Below are positions 1 to 8,396 of a stretch of 54,364 bases of DNA, piece after piece. This DNA is from Verrucomicrobiota bacterium. Its GTDB lineage: Bacteria > Verrucomicrobiota > Verrucomicrobiia > Chthoniobacterales > JAFAMB01. Under the pieces are notes generated by a model. The model was not told the DNA's origin. It saw only the letters and a program-made list of their open reading frames with translations, and made no database searches. A program made the position numbers and the translations under genes. Within the stretch, counting starts at the first letter, position 1. Each line of letters begins with the position of its first letter. Location of the stretch: positions 1 to 54,364 of the forward strand of contig JAFAZK010000332.1 of the NCBI GenBank assembly GCA_019239825.1, given 5' to 3'.

Positions 1-115
1 GAGCTCCCAGGGATAGAGCCCTGCGCTGTTTGTTTCGCCATTTAATGGCTGGTCGGTCTTTCGCAGAACCGCTCTTTCGGCAGGTGATCGACATTGCTGG
101 CACCGTCTCCGGCAT
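1..115 (-). CDS. Partial hypothetical protein running off the left edge
   Basis: A minus-strand reading frame starts at an ATG at 115 and is still open at base 1, giving 38 residues. An AGGAG sequence lies 8 nt upstream of that ATG, a good ribosome binding site. A second in-frame ATG is at 94. The visible part is strongly basic (CRKSGSAKDRPAIKWRNKQ region). It would be the last visible gene of the nadA-flavoprotein-peroxiredoxin run, 90 bp after the peroxiredoxin stop. I do not recognise the family, and most of the gene may lie outside the window. A plus-strand frame through the same region shows no family features. Confidence 0.35.
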   Translation of the reverse strand, partial: MPETVPAMSITCRKSGSAKDRPAIKWRNKQRRALSLGA

Positions 116-204
116 TGCCGATGCTCCTGGTAATTCTCGGCTTGCCAGACGTAGCCTCGCGGAGTTTCAGACGACGGGGCGAAGTCCGGCGTTTCTCCTC
201 GTTG

Positions 205-690
205 TCAGGCCGCTGCTTGTTCCAAGAGCGCTTTTGCCAGCAGGGTCACATGTTCGGCCGGCTTTACTTTCTTCAAGATATTAACGATTCGAAGGTCCGG
301 TCCGATCACAAAGGTGGTTCTTTCGGTACCGAAATATTTCTTTCCGTACATGCTCTTCTCGACCCACACGCCATAGCTCTGAACTATCTCTTTATCCGGA
401 TCGCTCAGCAGAGGGAAAGGCAGTCCATGCTTCTTGATGAACTTCTCATGGCTGGCAGCGCTATCGACGCTTACGCCGAAAAGCTCTGCCCGGGACTGAA
501 TTTCGCCCCAAGTATCTCGAAGATCGCAAGCCTGCCGCGTGCATCCCGGCGTGTCATCCTTCGGATAAAAGTAAAGTACCAACATCGATCCTTTGAAATC
601 GTTCAATTTCACCGGCTGTCCGGCTCCATAAATGCCACCGACAGCTATGGACTTAAAGGCCGGGGCAGCATCACCAATTTTCAGCTCCAT
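205..690 (-). CDS. bcp: Thioredoxin-dependent thiol peroxidase (Bcp/PrxQ peroxiredoxin)
   Basis: A cytoplasmic peroxiredoxin of about 161 residues that reduces hydroperoxides using thioredoxin. The N-terminal half has the thioredoxin-fold pattern FYPKDDTPGCTRQAC, with the peroxidatic cysteine at about residue 50 and a resolving cysteine five residues later, the C-x4-C spacing of the atypical 2-Cys Bcp subgroup. Later landmarks are GVSVDS, FPLLSD and the YFGTERTTFVIG strand, all usual for Bcp, and the length is typical. The ATG at 690 is preferred over a GTG two codons upstream. It lies 28 bp downstream of the flavoprotein gene on the same strand and is probably co-transcribed with it and nadA. 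Confidence 0.93.
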   Translation of the reverse strand: MELKIGDAAPAFKSIAVGGIYGAGQPVKLNDFKGSMLVLYFYPKDDTPGCTRQACDLRDTWGEIQSRAELFGVSVDSAASHEKFIKKHGLPFPLLSDPDKEIVQSYGVWVEKSMYGKKYFGTERTTFVIGPDLRIVNILKKVKPAEHVTLLAKALLEQAAA

Positions 691-717
691 ATTCACAGAA
701 ATAAGTGGCGAAAACTC

Positions 718-1911
718 TCACGCCTCCGCGCCCTGCGCAATCCACTTCACCGCGCCTTCTCCGGCAATTTTGCCGGTCGCGAAGCAACCCTGGAGTAGAT
801 AACCTCCGGTGGGTGCATCCCAATCAATCATCTCTCCTGCACAGAAGACACCGGGAAATCGCCGGAGCATTAGATGATCGTCGAATTCGGCCCAGTCGAT
901 TCCCCCAGCAGAGGAGATCGCTTCGGCAATGGGGCGAGGATGATTCAATCGAAGCTTGCACCGCCGAACGGCGGCCAGGAACGAATTAAAGTCTGTCGGC
1001 TTCATTACCTCCTCGAGCAGAGCAATCGCCGCGGAGCTCAAACGCCAGCACTGAGCTGCGGCGTCCTGCAAGCTTAAGCCCTCCCGCCACCTTTTCCGAA
1101 GCTCTTCATCGGTGAGATCGGGCTTAAAGTCGATTTCAATCGAGGAATCCACTTTGAGCCGGCGACCCAGTTGATAAAGGGCTCCACCTTCCAGCCCGTA
1201 CCTGGTAATCAAGAGTTCTCCGCGAACCCTTTGTCCAGCACAACTCACCGCCAGATTTTTCAACGGCTTACCGTCTGCCACGCTTAAGAACTTCGGAGAC
1301 CAGTTGTATTCCCAGCCAACATTGGAGGGAGAAAACGGATTGATCCGAATCCCCATGTCAGCGAATTGCTGAGTCCACAGGCCATCCGAACCGGTTTGCG
1401 GCCAAGAAGCTCCTCCCAGTCCGAACACCACTGCTGAAGCGTTCACGGGCGAATAGTCCTGTCCCTTTTGAAACACCACTTCAAGGCTTCGACCGTTAAT
1501 TGAGAGTTGGTGAAATTTATAGCCTAAGCGGATATCGCAACCGAGCTCATAAAGGCGCTCGAGCCACCGTTCCAGAATTTCAGGGGCGCGAGCGGTGCGG
1601 GGAAATACGCGTCCACTCGTCCCGACATAGGTGGGTACGCCCAGCTCCTCGTACCAGGATTTAAGCCGGCCGGGCGGGAACTGCTGCAACATGCCTTGCC
1701 AGCGTTTGGGATTGTCGTAGCGCGATGCAAACTGATCGAGCTCTTCGGAGTGCGTGATATTAAGACCGCCGCGCCCAGCAACGAGAAACTTCCGGCCAAG
1801 CGATGGCTTTTGATCGAAAATCCACACAGTAACCCCTGCTAGCCCTAGGGACTCGGCAGCCCACAATCCGGCCGGTCCTGCCCCAATCACCACCGCACCA
1901 TCAAATTTCAC
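718..1911 (-). CDS. HI0933/YhiN-type FAD-dependent flavoprotein (TIGR03862-like)
   Basis: A 397-residue flavoprotein. The N-terminus holds a Rossmann dinucleotide site (VVIGAGPAGLWAAES, residues 7-21), followed by GRKFLVAGRGGLNITHSE around residues 40-57, the signature of the HI0933 family. The C-terminal FAD-contact motif CAGEMIDWDAPTGGY lies near residues 360-375. The family is widespread but its reaction is not established; an oxidoreductase or tRNA-modification role is sometimes guessed. Translation starts at GTG (1911) inside a GTGA overlap with the nadA stop, so the gene is translationally coupled to nadA. Length is normal for the TIGR03862 subgroup. Confidence 0.85.
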   Translation of the reverse strand: MKFDGAVVIGAGPAGLWAAESLGLAGVTVWIFDQKPSLGRKFLVAGRGGLNITHSEELDQFASRYDNPKRWQGMLQQFPPGRLKSWYEELGVPTYVGTSGRVFPRTARAPEILERWLERLYELGCDIRLGYKFHQLSINGRSLEVVFQKGQDYSPVNASAVVFGLGGASWPQTGSDGLWTQQFADMGIRINPFSPSNVGWEYNWSPKFLSVADGKPLKNLAVSCAGQRVRGELLITRYGLEGGALYQLGRRLKVDSSIEIDFKPDLTDEELRKRWREGLSLQDAAAQCWRLSSAAIALLEEVMKPTDFNSFLAAVRRCKLRLNHPRPIAEAISSAGGIDWAEFDDHLMLRRFPGVFCAGEMIDWDAPTGGYLLQGCFATGKIAGEGAVKWIAQGAEA

Positions 1912-2849
1912 TTAAGGTTAAGCATCCGCAAAATCGGCTGCTCGGCTCGCTTTCTAATCGCTTCCGGTATCTCGATTTCGGGTTGTAGCGCATCCAACGC
2001 ATCCCGCAGTTTTTCCAAAGTGTTGCGTTTCATGAACCGGCAATCTGCGCAGGAACAATGCTCGGTAGGACCTGGGATAAAGTTCTTATTCGGAACCTCT
2101 TTCTTCAGCCGATGCAGCATTCCGGATTCGGTCACGATAATAAAAGCGTCAGCTGGTGAATTCCGGCAGTAGCCCACCATTTTTTCGGTCGAGCAAACTT
2201 CGTCTGCCAGCATACGCACGGCGTAGGTGCATTCGGGATGAGCAACGACCGGTGCGTCCGGGTACACCTCTCGAATCTTTTGGATGCTGTTCTGAGTGAA
2301 CTCAACGTGGACATAACAGGCACCTTTCCAGAGATCCATTTTCCGGCCTGTTTGCTCCATCACCCAGGAACCCAGGTTCTGGTCTGGAACAAAAAGAATG
2401 TTTCTATCTGCAGGCGCATTTTCTACCACTTTGACCGCGTTACCGCTAGTACAAATGATATCGGACAACGCTTTGACGCCGGCGCTACAATTGATATAGG
2501 CGATGACATAATAATTCTTCTCAGGGTGCCGGCTGAGAAAATCAGCAAGCTGGTCCGCCGGGCATGAGTCGGAAAGTGAACAGCCCGCCTCGAGATCCGG
2601 TAGAATCACGGTGCGGCCCGGATTTACGATTTTGGCGGTCTCCGCCATAAAGTGGACTCCGCAGAACACGATGACGTCTGCCTGAGTCTCTTTTGCGCGA
2701 TAGCTTAGACCCAGAGAGTCACCAACAAAATCCGCAACATCCTGAATTTCAGGTACTTGATAATTGTGCGCAAGGATGACCGCGTTGCGTTCAACTTTGA
2801 GACGCCGCACCTCACTCGCGAGGTCGTACCCTTCCTTTAGAGCAACCAT
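1908..2849 (-). CDS. nadA: Quinolinate synthase A
   Basis: NadA condenses iminoaspartate with dihydroxyacetone phosphate to quinolinate in de novo NAD synthesis, using a [4Fe-4S] cluster with three cysteine ligands. Landmarks are ILAHNYQVPEIQD (residues 25-37), FCGVHFMAE (62-70), DLEAGCSLSDSC (85-96), CSAGVKALSD (121-130), GACYVHVEF (177-185), HPECTYAV (204-211) and HCSCADCRFM (264-273). Likely ligands by comparison with characterised enzymes are Cys90, Cys178 and one of Cys265-270. The 313-residue length is normal. The partner genes nadB and nadC are not in the window. The stop overlaps the next gene (GTGA), and a promoter-like sequence lies upstream at 2861-2889. Confidence 0.96.
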   Translation of the reverse strand: MVALKEGYDLASEVRRLKVERNAVILAHNYQVPEIQDVADFVGDSLGLSYRAKETQADVIVFCGVHFMAETAKIVNPGRTVILPDLEAGCSLSDSCPADQLADFLSRHPEKNYYVIAYINCSAGVKALSDIICTSGNAVKVVENAPADRNILFVPDQNLGSWVMEQTGRKMDLWKGACYVHVEFTQNSIQKIREVYPDAPVVAHPECTYAVRMLADEVCSTEKMVGYCRNSPADAFIIVTESGMLHRLKKEVPNKNFIPGPTEHCSCADCRFMKRNTLEKLRDALDALQPEIEIPEAIRKRAEQPILRMLNLK

Positions 2850-2860
2850 TTTATTTAATG

Positions 2861-2889
2861 AGTATGAGTTCTGAATCTTTTGGATTCAA
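2861..2889 (-). promoter_or_regulatory. Candidate sigma-70-type promoter for nadA
   Basis: Read on the minus strand, TTGAAT (2884-2889) and CATACT (2861-2866) are separated by exactly 17 bp, followed by a short AT-rich leader of about 12 nt to the nadA ATG at 2849. The -35 matches four of six and the -10 four of six consensus positions. No operator is visible. Confidence 0.4.
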
Positions 2890-3014
2890 TCTTGTTTTCA
2901 CTTGCAGATTCGGAAACTGGATAGTCCAGAGGGGAGAGGCTCCCGCTCCCCGGGGTGTGGCCGACCTTTTGCCGGCGAAGAAATGCCTACGAGCAGGAGC
3001 TCGTCCTTCCGACG
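2890..3014. repeat. Intergenic gap with short inverted repeat fragments
   Basis: This gap between moeA and nadA has no gene. It holds a GC-rich piece, GGGGAGAGGCTCCCGCTCCCC, at about 2932-2953 that resembles the A/B elements (GGCTCCCG core). A second hairpin, ACGAGCAGGAGCTCGT, lies near 2989-3004. They look like degraded relatives of the larger intergenic elements rather than a clean terminator. Confidence 0.4.
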
Positions 3015-4190
3015 CTATGCCAATAAGACTACCTCCACGGTTTGAAGCTCCGGAATTTGTTCCCCAGCGCCGATTCGTAACAACGCGTTTGCTCGCGATA
3101 GCCCGAATAGCGCATGAGACTCCTGGTTTCCGAAAGGGATGAATCTGCCTGCCTCCAGGTGCCCGCGCAGGTAATTTGGGCGCTCGCCCTTGTTGGTCAC
3201 CGATTTGGATAGGATCGCCTGAGTCTTGGTGATCGATTCGCCTCGCCAACCTTGCATCGCGAGGAGAGCAGGTCGCACAAATAACAGAAAAGTCACAAAG
3301 GCTGAGACTGGATTACCCGGCAAACCAAAGACCCACTTTCCGTCCAATCGACCGAACAGAAAGGGCTTACCAGGACGTACTGCAACCCGCCAAAGCTCGA
3401 TATCGCACCCGAGTTTTTTAAGGGTCGATTTTACCAGGTCTCGCTCTCCCACCGAAACACCGCCTGCGATCACGATAACATCGTCGGATGCAGCATCCTG
3501 GAACGCGCGCAGGTGTTCATTCTCTTCATCCGGCACCGGGTCGAATAGCCGAGGAATCCCACCCGCCTCCCGGACCAGTTCATGCAGCATCACACGATTG
3601 GTCTCATAAATCTCACCCGCTCCGAGTGGTTTTCCGGGACCCTTCAATTCACTGCCCGTCGCCAGAATCGCCACCTTCGGTCGACGAAAGACGCGGATTT
3701 GACCAATTCCCTGAGAAGCAAGAGTCGCTAGCAACGGTCCGTTCAGACGAGCGCCCGCCTCAGCGACCTTCTGTCCCTCACAAAGATCTCCGCCGCGTAA
3801 CCGAATAAACTCTCCTGGGGAAGCAGCTTCCCTGATCGTTACCTGATCCCCTTGCCGATCGCAATCTTCCTGCATTACCACCGAGTTCGCGCCTACTGGC
3901 ATCGGCGCGCCGGTGTATATCCGCACGGTAGTCCCTGCGTTGACCGTCAGACCTTGATCCGGACCGGCAGGTTGCTCACCGATGACCCGTAGTACTGCTC
4001 CGGCCACGGCGTCAGCTGCTCTGACCGCATACCCGTCCATCGACGAATTATCGAAGCGCGGCAAACTGACTCGGGCCAATACGTTCTCGGCCAAGATGCG
4101 GCCGCCAGCCTCGAACAATCGCAGTTCTTCAGTCTCCAACGGCCGAACCGCCGCCAGAATCGAGCTCAGCGCATCCTGTTCTGTAAGCAT
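3015..4190 (-). CDS. moeA: Molybdopterin molybdotransferase MoeA
   Basis: MoeA inserts molybdate into adenylylated molybdopterin in molybdenum cofactor synthesis. The 391-residue sequence has PRFDNSSMDGYAVRAADA (residues 44-61), TGAPMPVGANSVVMQED near 90-110, the MoCF-type ATGSELKGPG (about 178-187), IVIAGGVSVGERDLVK (about 240-255) and FGLPGNPVSAFVTF (about 290-305), in family order. Length is normal. No other moa or mog genes lie in the window, although a molybdopterin-fold protein is encoded at 43341. It is on the same strand as nadA but about 165 bp upstream with repeat debris between, so it is probably a separate transcription unit. Confidence 0.95.
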   Translation of the reverse strand: MLTEQDALSSILAAVRPLETEELRLFEAGGRILAENVLARVSLPRFDNSSMDGYAVRAADAVAGAVLRVIGEQPAGPDQGLTVNAGTTVRIYTGAPMPVGANSVVMQEDCDRQGDQVTIREAASPGEFIRLRGGDLCEGQKVAEAGARLNGPLLATLASQGIGQIRVFRRPKVAILATGSELKGPGKPLGAGEIYETNRVMLHELVREAGGIPRLFDPVPDEENEHLRAFQDAASDDVIVIAGGVSVGERDLVKSTLKKLGCDIELWRVAVRPGKPFLFGRLDGKWVFGLPGNPVSAFVTFLLFVRPALLAMQGWRGESITKTQAILSKSVTNKGERPNYLRGHLEAGRFIPFGNQESHALFGLSRANALLRIGAGEQIPELQTVEVVLLA

Positions 4191-4414
4191 GGAGTCAGCG
4201 GCACAATGTCTCAGATGTTGTGGATCGAGGCAAACAGACGGCGAATCGGCGGAGGAAATCGATAGGACCTCCGTGACTTATGACTTATAGGGCCAATGGG
4301 AACTGACCCGTCGACCGAATGAGTCCCATAATTCGGATTCTGCAGGTGCGCCTCTTCTAGCTCCTAGACCCTAGCTCTCCCACACGAGCGGGAGCTCACC
4401 CCTACCGCTACCGC
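4191..4414. other. Intergenic region with short word repeats, no gene seen
   Basis: No coding signal was found. The region contains small imperfect direct repeats: GACTTATGACTTATAGGG near 4273-4290, CTAGCTCCTAGACCCTAGCTC near 4358-4378, and CCCTACCGCTACCGCTT next to the 4415 stop codon. They resemble the word-repeat arms found elsewhere in the window, but no opposing arm is evident. Confidence 0.4.
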
Positions 4415-5395
4415 TTATTGCGGCACGGGATGCACCGGCTTGTTGTACTGGTCGTTCGAGCGATTATCGTCATCGTCGTCATCGTCATCTTTAGTCCGCG
4501 GCGGACTAATTGTATCCTGACCAGTAAATTTTTTCTGAATCCAACCTCCAGCTCTTAGGAATGGTCGCTCGACGCGATTAACGACATTGCGACCGATGTT
4601 CCCGGCACGGTCGGTAAGGGAGCCAGACTGCTGACCAGATTGATTCGACTGATTCGATTGACCATATTGGCCGGGTTCATCGGCGTACTGCTGCTGGTCT
4701 TGCGTGTAGCGCGGCGTTTGCTTTTCCGGCGTCGCTTTTGCCACTGGCGCCGCTTCTTCGACTTGAGAATGGCGAACCGGCGTTTGCGATTCGGAGCTAT
4801 TTAGAAAACGTTCATCTGAGTTTTCCGATGTCCGTTGCTGCGCCACTAAATTAGGTGCGTCTGCTCCCCAAGCCGAACTCACGATTGTCCCTGAATCCGC
4901 ATTAAGCTTGATCGCGCCGACCCGTTGATCCTTTGCGTCCGCCATTTGCACCGTCCACCCCGGTTTACCGGTTTCCCGATCAGCGGCTAATTGAAATTGG
5001 ACCTTCGAGAATTCGAGTCCTTTCGTTCTCGCCTCTTGAGTCGCTACTTGATATGCGCCGTCCGAATCGAGATTAAGATGGGCAAGATCCATATCTTTAC
5101 CGCCAGCCCATTCCGATTTCACCGGGGTTCGTTCGGCAGTAATTTGGTTGCCAGAAACCTCAAGTTCACGTACTCCACCGCGCGCGGCTGGATCATCGAT
5201 CAAGACTTTCCAACGGTTTGGTTGAGCACCCGCTCCCTCGCCTGAAATGGCGAGTACCTGGCTCAGCACTTTTTCGCCGCGGCTTGAACCTACAGTCCGC
5301 AAAGCCGAATAGGCGGTTACTTGAGTGTGGCCAGTTACAGCAAATAAGATGGTTGATCCACAAACGAACAGCCAACTACGCATAACAACCCGCAT
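4415..5395 (-). CDS. Secreted PepSY-like protein with acidic C-terminal tail
   Basis: A 326-residue exported protein of unknown function. Residues 1-25 form a signal peptide (LFVCGSTILFAVTG core). The middle part, about residues 90-170, has a repeated pattern of the PepSY type, ending WTVQMADAKDQ and AIKLNADSGTIVSS. Residues 175-250 are a low-complexity Q/S/N-rich linker. The C-terminus has a basic-aromatic segment (FLRAGGWIQKKFTGQ), then eight consecutive Asp and a short polar tail. Start choice is ambiguous: M1 has GGAGG upstream, whereas a TTGCAA-18-TATAAC promoter-like pair ends just before M1 and would favour M5 (5383). A PepSY domain usually implies inhibition of a protease or binding at the cell envelope. 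I infer only an envelope role. Confidence 0.6.
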   Translation of the reverse strand: MRVVMRSWLFVCGSTILFAVTGHTQVTAYSALRTVGSSRGEKVLSQVLAISGEGAGAQPNRWKVLIDDPAARGGVRELEVSGNQITAERTPVKSEWAGGKDMDLAHLNLDSDGAYQVATQEARTKGLEFSKVQFQLAADRETGKPGWTVQMADAKDQRVGAIKLNADSGTIVSSAWGADAPNLVAQQRTSENSDERFLNSSESQTPVRHSQVEEAAPVAKATPEKQTPRYTQDQQQYADEPGQYGQSNQSNQSGQQSGSLTDRAGNIGRNVVNRVERPFLRAGGWIQKKFTGQDTISPPRTKDDDDDDDDNRSNDQYNKPVHPVPQ

Positions 5396-5457
5396 GTTAT
5401 ACGCTCCTCCCCTGGGGATTGCAACATTTTATCGTGTTTGTTGTGACTATGAGGGGT

Positions 5458-5711
5458 GGTAGGGCGAGGCTCCCGAAAGATCGGAACCTGATCACGAAGA
5501 GATTCGGGATCCGACGCTATTTCCTTTTGTGAGGCTGATTGGCAGGCCGAGCCGGACCTTGAGTGTAGCAAGCAGGCGGGCTTGGAATCATTTGGTCATG
5601 TCACACGCTGCGCCGCGGCTCGGCGCGCGATTCGACCTCGTTAGTCAAATAGCGACGGCAAGCCAATCGCTTTGGTTTAGGGTTCGGGTCTTTCGGGAGC
5701 CTCGCCCTACC
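5458..5711. repeat. Family A inverted-repeat element, copy A1
   Basis: This 254-bp element is bounded by perfect 23-bp terminal inverted repeats: 5458-5480, containing GGGCGAGGCTCCCGAA, and its reverse complement at 5689-5711. An inner inverted pair, GCCGAGCCGG near 5552 and CCGCGGCTCGGC near 5611, is typical of the family. No open frame of substance lies inside. It fills the divergent space between the PepSY-like gene and the RsbU-like gene. This is the best-preserved of seven A copies. Confidence 0.9.
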
Positions 5712-5721
5712 TTTTTTCCCG

Positions 5722-5730
5722 TGTTATACT
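5722..5730 (+). promoter_or_regulatory. Extended -10 promoter for the RsbU-like gene
   Basis: TGTTATACT matches an extended -10 (TGn then TATACT) and ends 9 bp before the ATG at 5740, which would leave almost no leader. A -35 would fall inside the right end of element A1 and is not recognisable. If real, repeat A1 sits in the promoter upstream region. Confidence 0.4.
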
Positions 5731-5739
5731 CTGGCGCCA

Positions 5740-7014
5740 ATGACGATGACGATCGACGAGCTTGACCGTTCGGTGAAAATCTATCGTGGATTGGTTGAGG
5801 TAAGCGCATTAATCAATTCGATCAGGGACTTTAACGAATTGCTTTCGGCGATTCTGGATGTCGCGGGCCGAGTGATGCATGCCGAAGCCAGTTCGCTTTT
5901 TCTTATCGATGAATCGACCGGCGACCTAGAGCTCGTCATCGCTCGTGGCCCGGCCGAAGACGCCCTTTCTCACCCGATTAAAATTCCCCGTGGCAAAGGC
6001 ATCGCCGGCTGGGTGCGAGAAAATAGGCGTAGCGTCCTAGTTACAGACGCATACCAAGATGCGCGCTTCTACCCGGAACTGGACCGGAGTTCAGGTTTCG
6101 TGACGCGGTCAATCGTCTGCATTCCGCTGTTTCAACAAGACACAGAGATCGGCGTTTTGCAGGTTCTGAACCCGTCTGATAAACCGCACTTCGATCGTCT
6201 CGATCTGGAGGCATTTGAAGCGTATGGAAACCTGGTCGCAACCGCGATTGCCAAAATGCGAGCCATCGAGCGCGAGCGAGAACGGAAGCAGCTGGAAAAG
6301 GATTTGACGCTGGCCACGGAAATTCAGCATTCGTTTTTGCCGGATGTCCTGCCTTCCACTGAACTTCTGACTGTGGCTTCTCACTATCGTCCGGCGCGCA
6401 ATATCGCCGGCGATTTCTACGACGTGTTTGAGCGTAACGACGGAGAGTTTTATTTCGTCATTGGAGACGTCTCCGGTAAAGGGGTTTCGGCAGCCTTATT
6501 AATGGCCCAAGCGATCAGCATGCTTCGCCTCATTGTTCACCGGGGAATGTCTCCCGTCGATGCCTTAGCGAAATGGAACAACCGCCTTTACGATCGGACG
6601 ATTCACGGAATGTTCATCACCGCGGTCTTAGGCAGGATCTTCCCGGAAAGACATCTGATCGAGTTTGCGGTAGCGGGTCACAGCCCACCGTGGTTGCGTT
6701 TTGAGGATGGCAGGGTGGAAGAACCGCCTATCCTAGCTGCGCCGCCGCTTGGGATTATTCGAGATCAGATCTACGAACTGAACCAGATCCAGTTGTTGCC
6801 GCGATCGCTCGCGATTTTCTACACCGATGGTCTGATCGAGTCGTTTAATGCTGACCGGAAACCGTTGTCTTCCGACCGGGTTAAAAAAGTCCTTGCTGAG
6901 TCGGGCACTGATTTGACAACGGTGGTAGCCGCCTTGATTGAGGCCGAAGCAGAGCACCGCGGAGAAGTCGCCCCCCACGATGACATGACTGTATTGGCGA
7001 TCGGTTTGAAATGA
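5740..7014 (+). CDS. GAF-domain PP2C/SpoIIE-type serine phosphatase (RsbU-like)
   Basis: A 424-residue cytoplasmic signalling phosphatase. An N-terminal GAF sensor domain covers about residues 15-170 (AEASSLFLIDESTGDLELV, KGIAGWVRE, IVCIPLFQ, GVLQVLN). A short helical linker rich in E/R (AIERERERKQLEKDL) follows. The SpoIIE/PP2C domain runs from about 205 to 420, with metal-binding aspartates in AGDFYD, IGDVSGKG and APHDDMTVLA. Such proteins dephosphorylate STAS-type anti-anti-sigma factors in partner-switching systems. The next gene encodes an RsbW-like kinase and overlaps by ATGA, so the two are translated together. The STAS partner and sigma factor are not in this window. The GAF ligand is unknown. 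Confidence 0.92.
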   Translation: MTMTIDELDRSVKIYRGLVEVSALINSIRDFNELLSAILDVAGRVMHAEASSLFLIDESTGDLELVIARGPAEDALSHPIKIPRGKGIAGWVRENRRSVLVTDAYQDARFYPELDRSSGFVTRSIVCIPLFQQDTEIGVLQVLNPSDKPHFDRLDLEAFEAYGNLVATAIAKMRAIERERERKQLEKDLTLATEIQHSFLPDVLPSTELLTVASHYRPARNIAGDFYDVFERNDGEFYFVIGDVSGKGVSAALLMAQAISMLRLIVHRGMSPVDALAKWNNRLYDRTIHGMFITAVLGRIFPERHLIEFAVAGHSPPWLRFEDGRVEEPPILAAPPLGIIRDQIYELNQIQLLPRSLAIFYTDGLIESFNADRKPLSSDRVKKVLAESGTDLTTVVAALIEAEAEHRGEVAPHDDMTVLAIGLK

Positions 7015-7415
7015 AGAAGCTAGAGTTTGCCAGCCACCCGGCCAACTTGGGTCTGGTTCGCAATTGCGTTCGGCAGTTTCTGCAAGAGCAAGGTTTCCCG
7101 GCGCGCCAGATCGATCTGATGGTGCTGGGTGTTGACGAAGCGTGCACGAATATCATCCGGCACGCTTACCATTTGGCCGAGGACAAACTGATCACTTTAT
7201 CGCTGCAGACCTATTCCGGTGGTGTCCGCTTTCGGTTGAGAGATTTCGGCGATCAAGCCGAGGTGGTTCAAGGCCGGCCTCTGGATCATGTACGTCCAGG
7301 CGGCCTCGGATTGCACTTGATTCGTCATGCCTTTGATCAAGTTGACTATCAGCGCAAAAGCCGCGGCACAACGCTCGTCCTGACAAAGTTCAAGTCCAAC
7401 AACGGCGACTCCTGA
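7011..7415 (+). CDS. RsbW-like serine-protein kinase / anti-sigma factor (HATPase_c_2)
   Basis: A 134-residue GHKL-fold ATPase of the RsbW/SpoIIAB class. The N box is DEACTNIIRHAY (residues 43-54), G1 is LRDFGD (about 77-82) and G2 is GGLGLHLIRHAFD (about 96-108), all in order. It probably phosphorylates a STAS anti-anti-sigma protein and binds a sigma factor or another target, opposed by the phosphatase encoded immediately upstream (ATGA overlap). There is no sigma factor or STAS gene next to it, so the output partner must be encoded elsewhere. Confidence 0.9.
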   Translation: MKKLEFASHPANLGLVRNCVRQFLQEQGFPARQIDLMVLGVDEACTNIIRHAYHLAEDKLITLSLQTYSGGVRFRLRDFGDQAEVVQGRPLDHVRPGGLGLHLIRHAFDQVDYQRKSRGTTLVLTKFKSNNGDS

Positions 7416-7420
7416 CAAAG

Positions 7421-7675
7421 CCGGACACGGAAAACACGGAGAAATGAACCGCAGATTTACGCAGATAAAGATAACCGCGAATTGACAGGAATGATTGTCT
7501 CCTATTCGCGTTCATTCGTGTCCATTCGTGGTTGATTCCTTTGTTTGCGGTTGCGGCCCCGCTTAGCTGTTAATTCCGCGCGATGTTAAAGTTGGTTTTA
7601 TGGAGTCTTTCTGCGTAAATCCGCGTGCTGCGGTTCTTGTTTCTTAGCGTTCTTTGTGTCTTTGTGGTGAAATCT
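7421..7675. repeat. Family E word-repeat element, copy E1
   Basis: The gap holds no gene. Left arm words are ACACGGAAAACACGGAG, ACCGCAGATTTACGCAGAT and ACCGCGAATTGACAGG (7423-7489). Opposing words are CGCGTTCATTCGTGTCCATT (7506-7525), TGCGTAAATCCGCGTGCTGC (7610-7630) and TTCTTTGTGTCTTTGTGGTG (7650-7671). The right words are reverse complements of E words seen at 42913, 53303 and 54310. The arms are made of imperfect 8-10 nt repeats. Confidence 0.75.
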
Positions 7676-7697
7676 CTCTTCAGGTCTTTTCAGTAGA

Positions 7698-8396
7698 ATG
7701 CGTGCTGCTCACAAAATCGCGAAATTGGTCGATGGAACCGCTTGGTTAAGCGCCAGCAATGCTTACCACCGCTGGCGGCATCCGATTGATCCTCAGGACA
7801 TCATCAAGGAAATCGATTCGGCAGGATTTGCTCAAGTCCGGGACAAGTTCTCGGTACCGGGCGAACTAACGCATTGGCCCAAATATCTAGATGCGAACCG
7901 TTGGCTAAGTCTTAACATCCGGCGCGCGCAAGAGCTTCGGCTGACCGCTCGTCCGCGCCCCTTGCGAATCCTCGATCTTGGCAGCGGCGCAGGCTGGTTT
8001 CTTTTGGTCGCTCGGCACCTGGGACACTCAGGCGTCGGCTTAGATATTCCCGACCCGCCCATGTATGGAGAGCTCTTTGACCTGTTTGGGCTAAAGAGGA
8101 TGGTTTGGGAGATTAAAGCTTATGAACCTCTGCCGGACCTCAGCGAGCAATTCGATATGGTCACTGCTTTCTCCATCTGTTTCAACGGCCATAAGTGCTC
8201 CGACCTCTGGACCTCAAAGGAGTGGACCTTTTTTCTCGATGATCTGCAGAAGCGATTCCTCAGGCCAGGCGGAGAGATCTTTCTGGGGATGAATCCTGAG
8301 GAGGACGGGTCCTTTTATACACAGGCTTTAAAGCAGTTCTTTATCGAGCGCGGAGCCCAGATCGATCGCGCGAAGGTTTGGTTTAAGAAGGTCTAG
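7698..8396 (+). CDS. Class I SAM-dependent methyltransferase, substrate unknown
   Basis: A 232-residue methyltransferase. The SAM-binding motif I is RILDLGSGAGWFLLVARHLG (about residues 89-108), followed by an acidic residue in GVGLDIPD (motif II). QFDMVTAFSICFN is motif IV, and LRPGGEIFLGMNPE is the usual post-II strand. The first 80 residues have no family signature. The target is unknown and could be a sugar, lipid or small molecule. It stands alone between repeat-filled gaps. The ATG at 7698 has no strong ribosome binding site, common in this window. Confidence 0.8.
   Translation: MRAAHKIAKLVDGTAWLSASNAYHRWRHPIDPQDIIKEIDSAGFAQVRDKFSVPGELTHWPKYLDANRWLSLNIRRAQELRLTARPRPLRILDLGSGAGWFLLVARHLGHSGVGLDIPDPPMYGELFDLFGLKRMVWEIKAYEPLPDLSEQFDMVTAFSICFNGHKCSDLWTSKEWTFFLDDLQKRFLRPGGEIFLGMNPEEDGSFYTQALKQFFIERGAQIDRAKVWFKKV

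Noticed and set aside
94..798. 234-codon plus-strand open frame opposite the peroxiredoxin gene
   Set aside because: It is antisense to bcp, which has clear peroxiredoxin motifs, and the translation has no family features.
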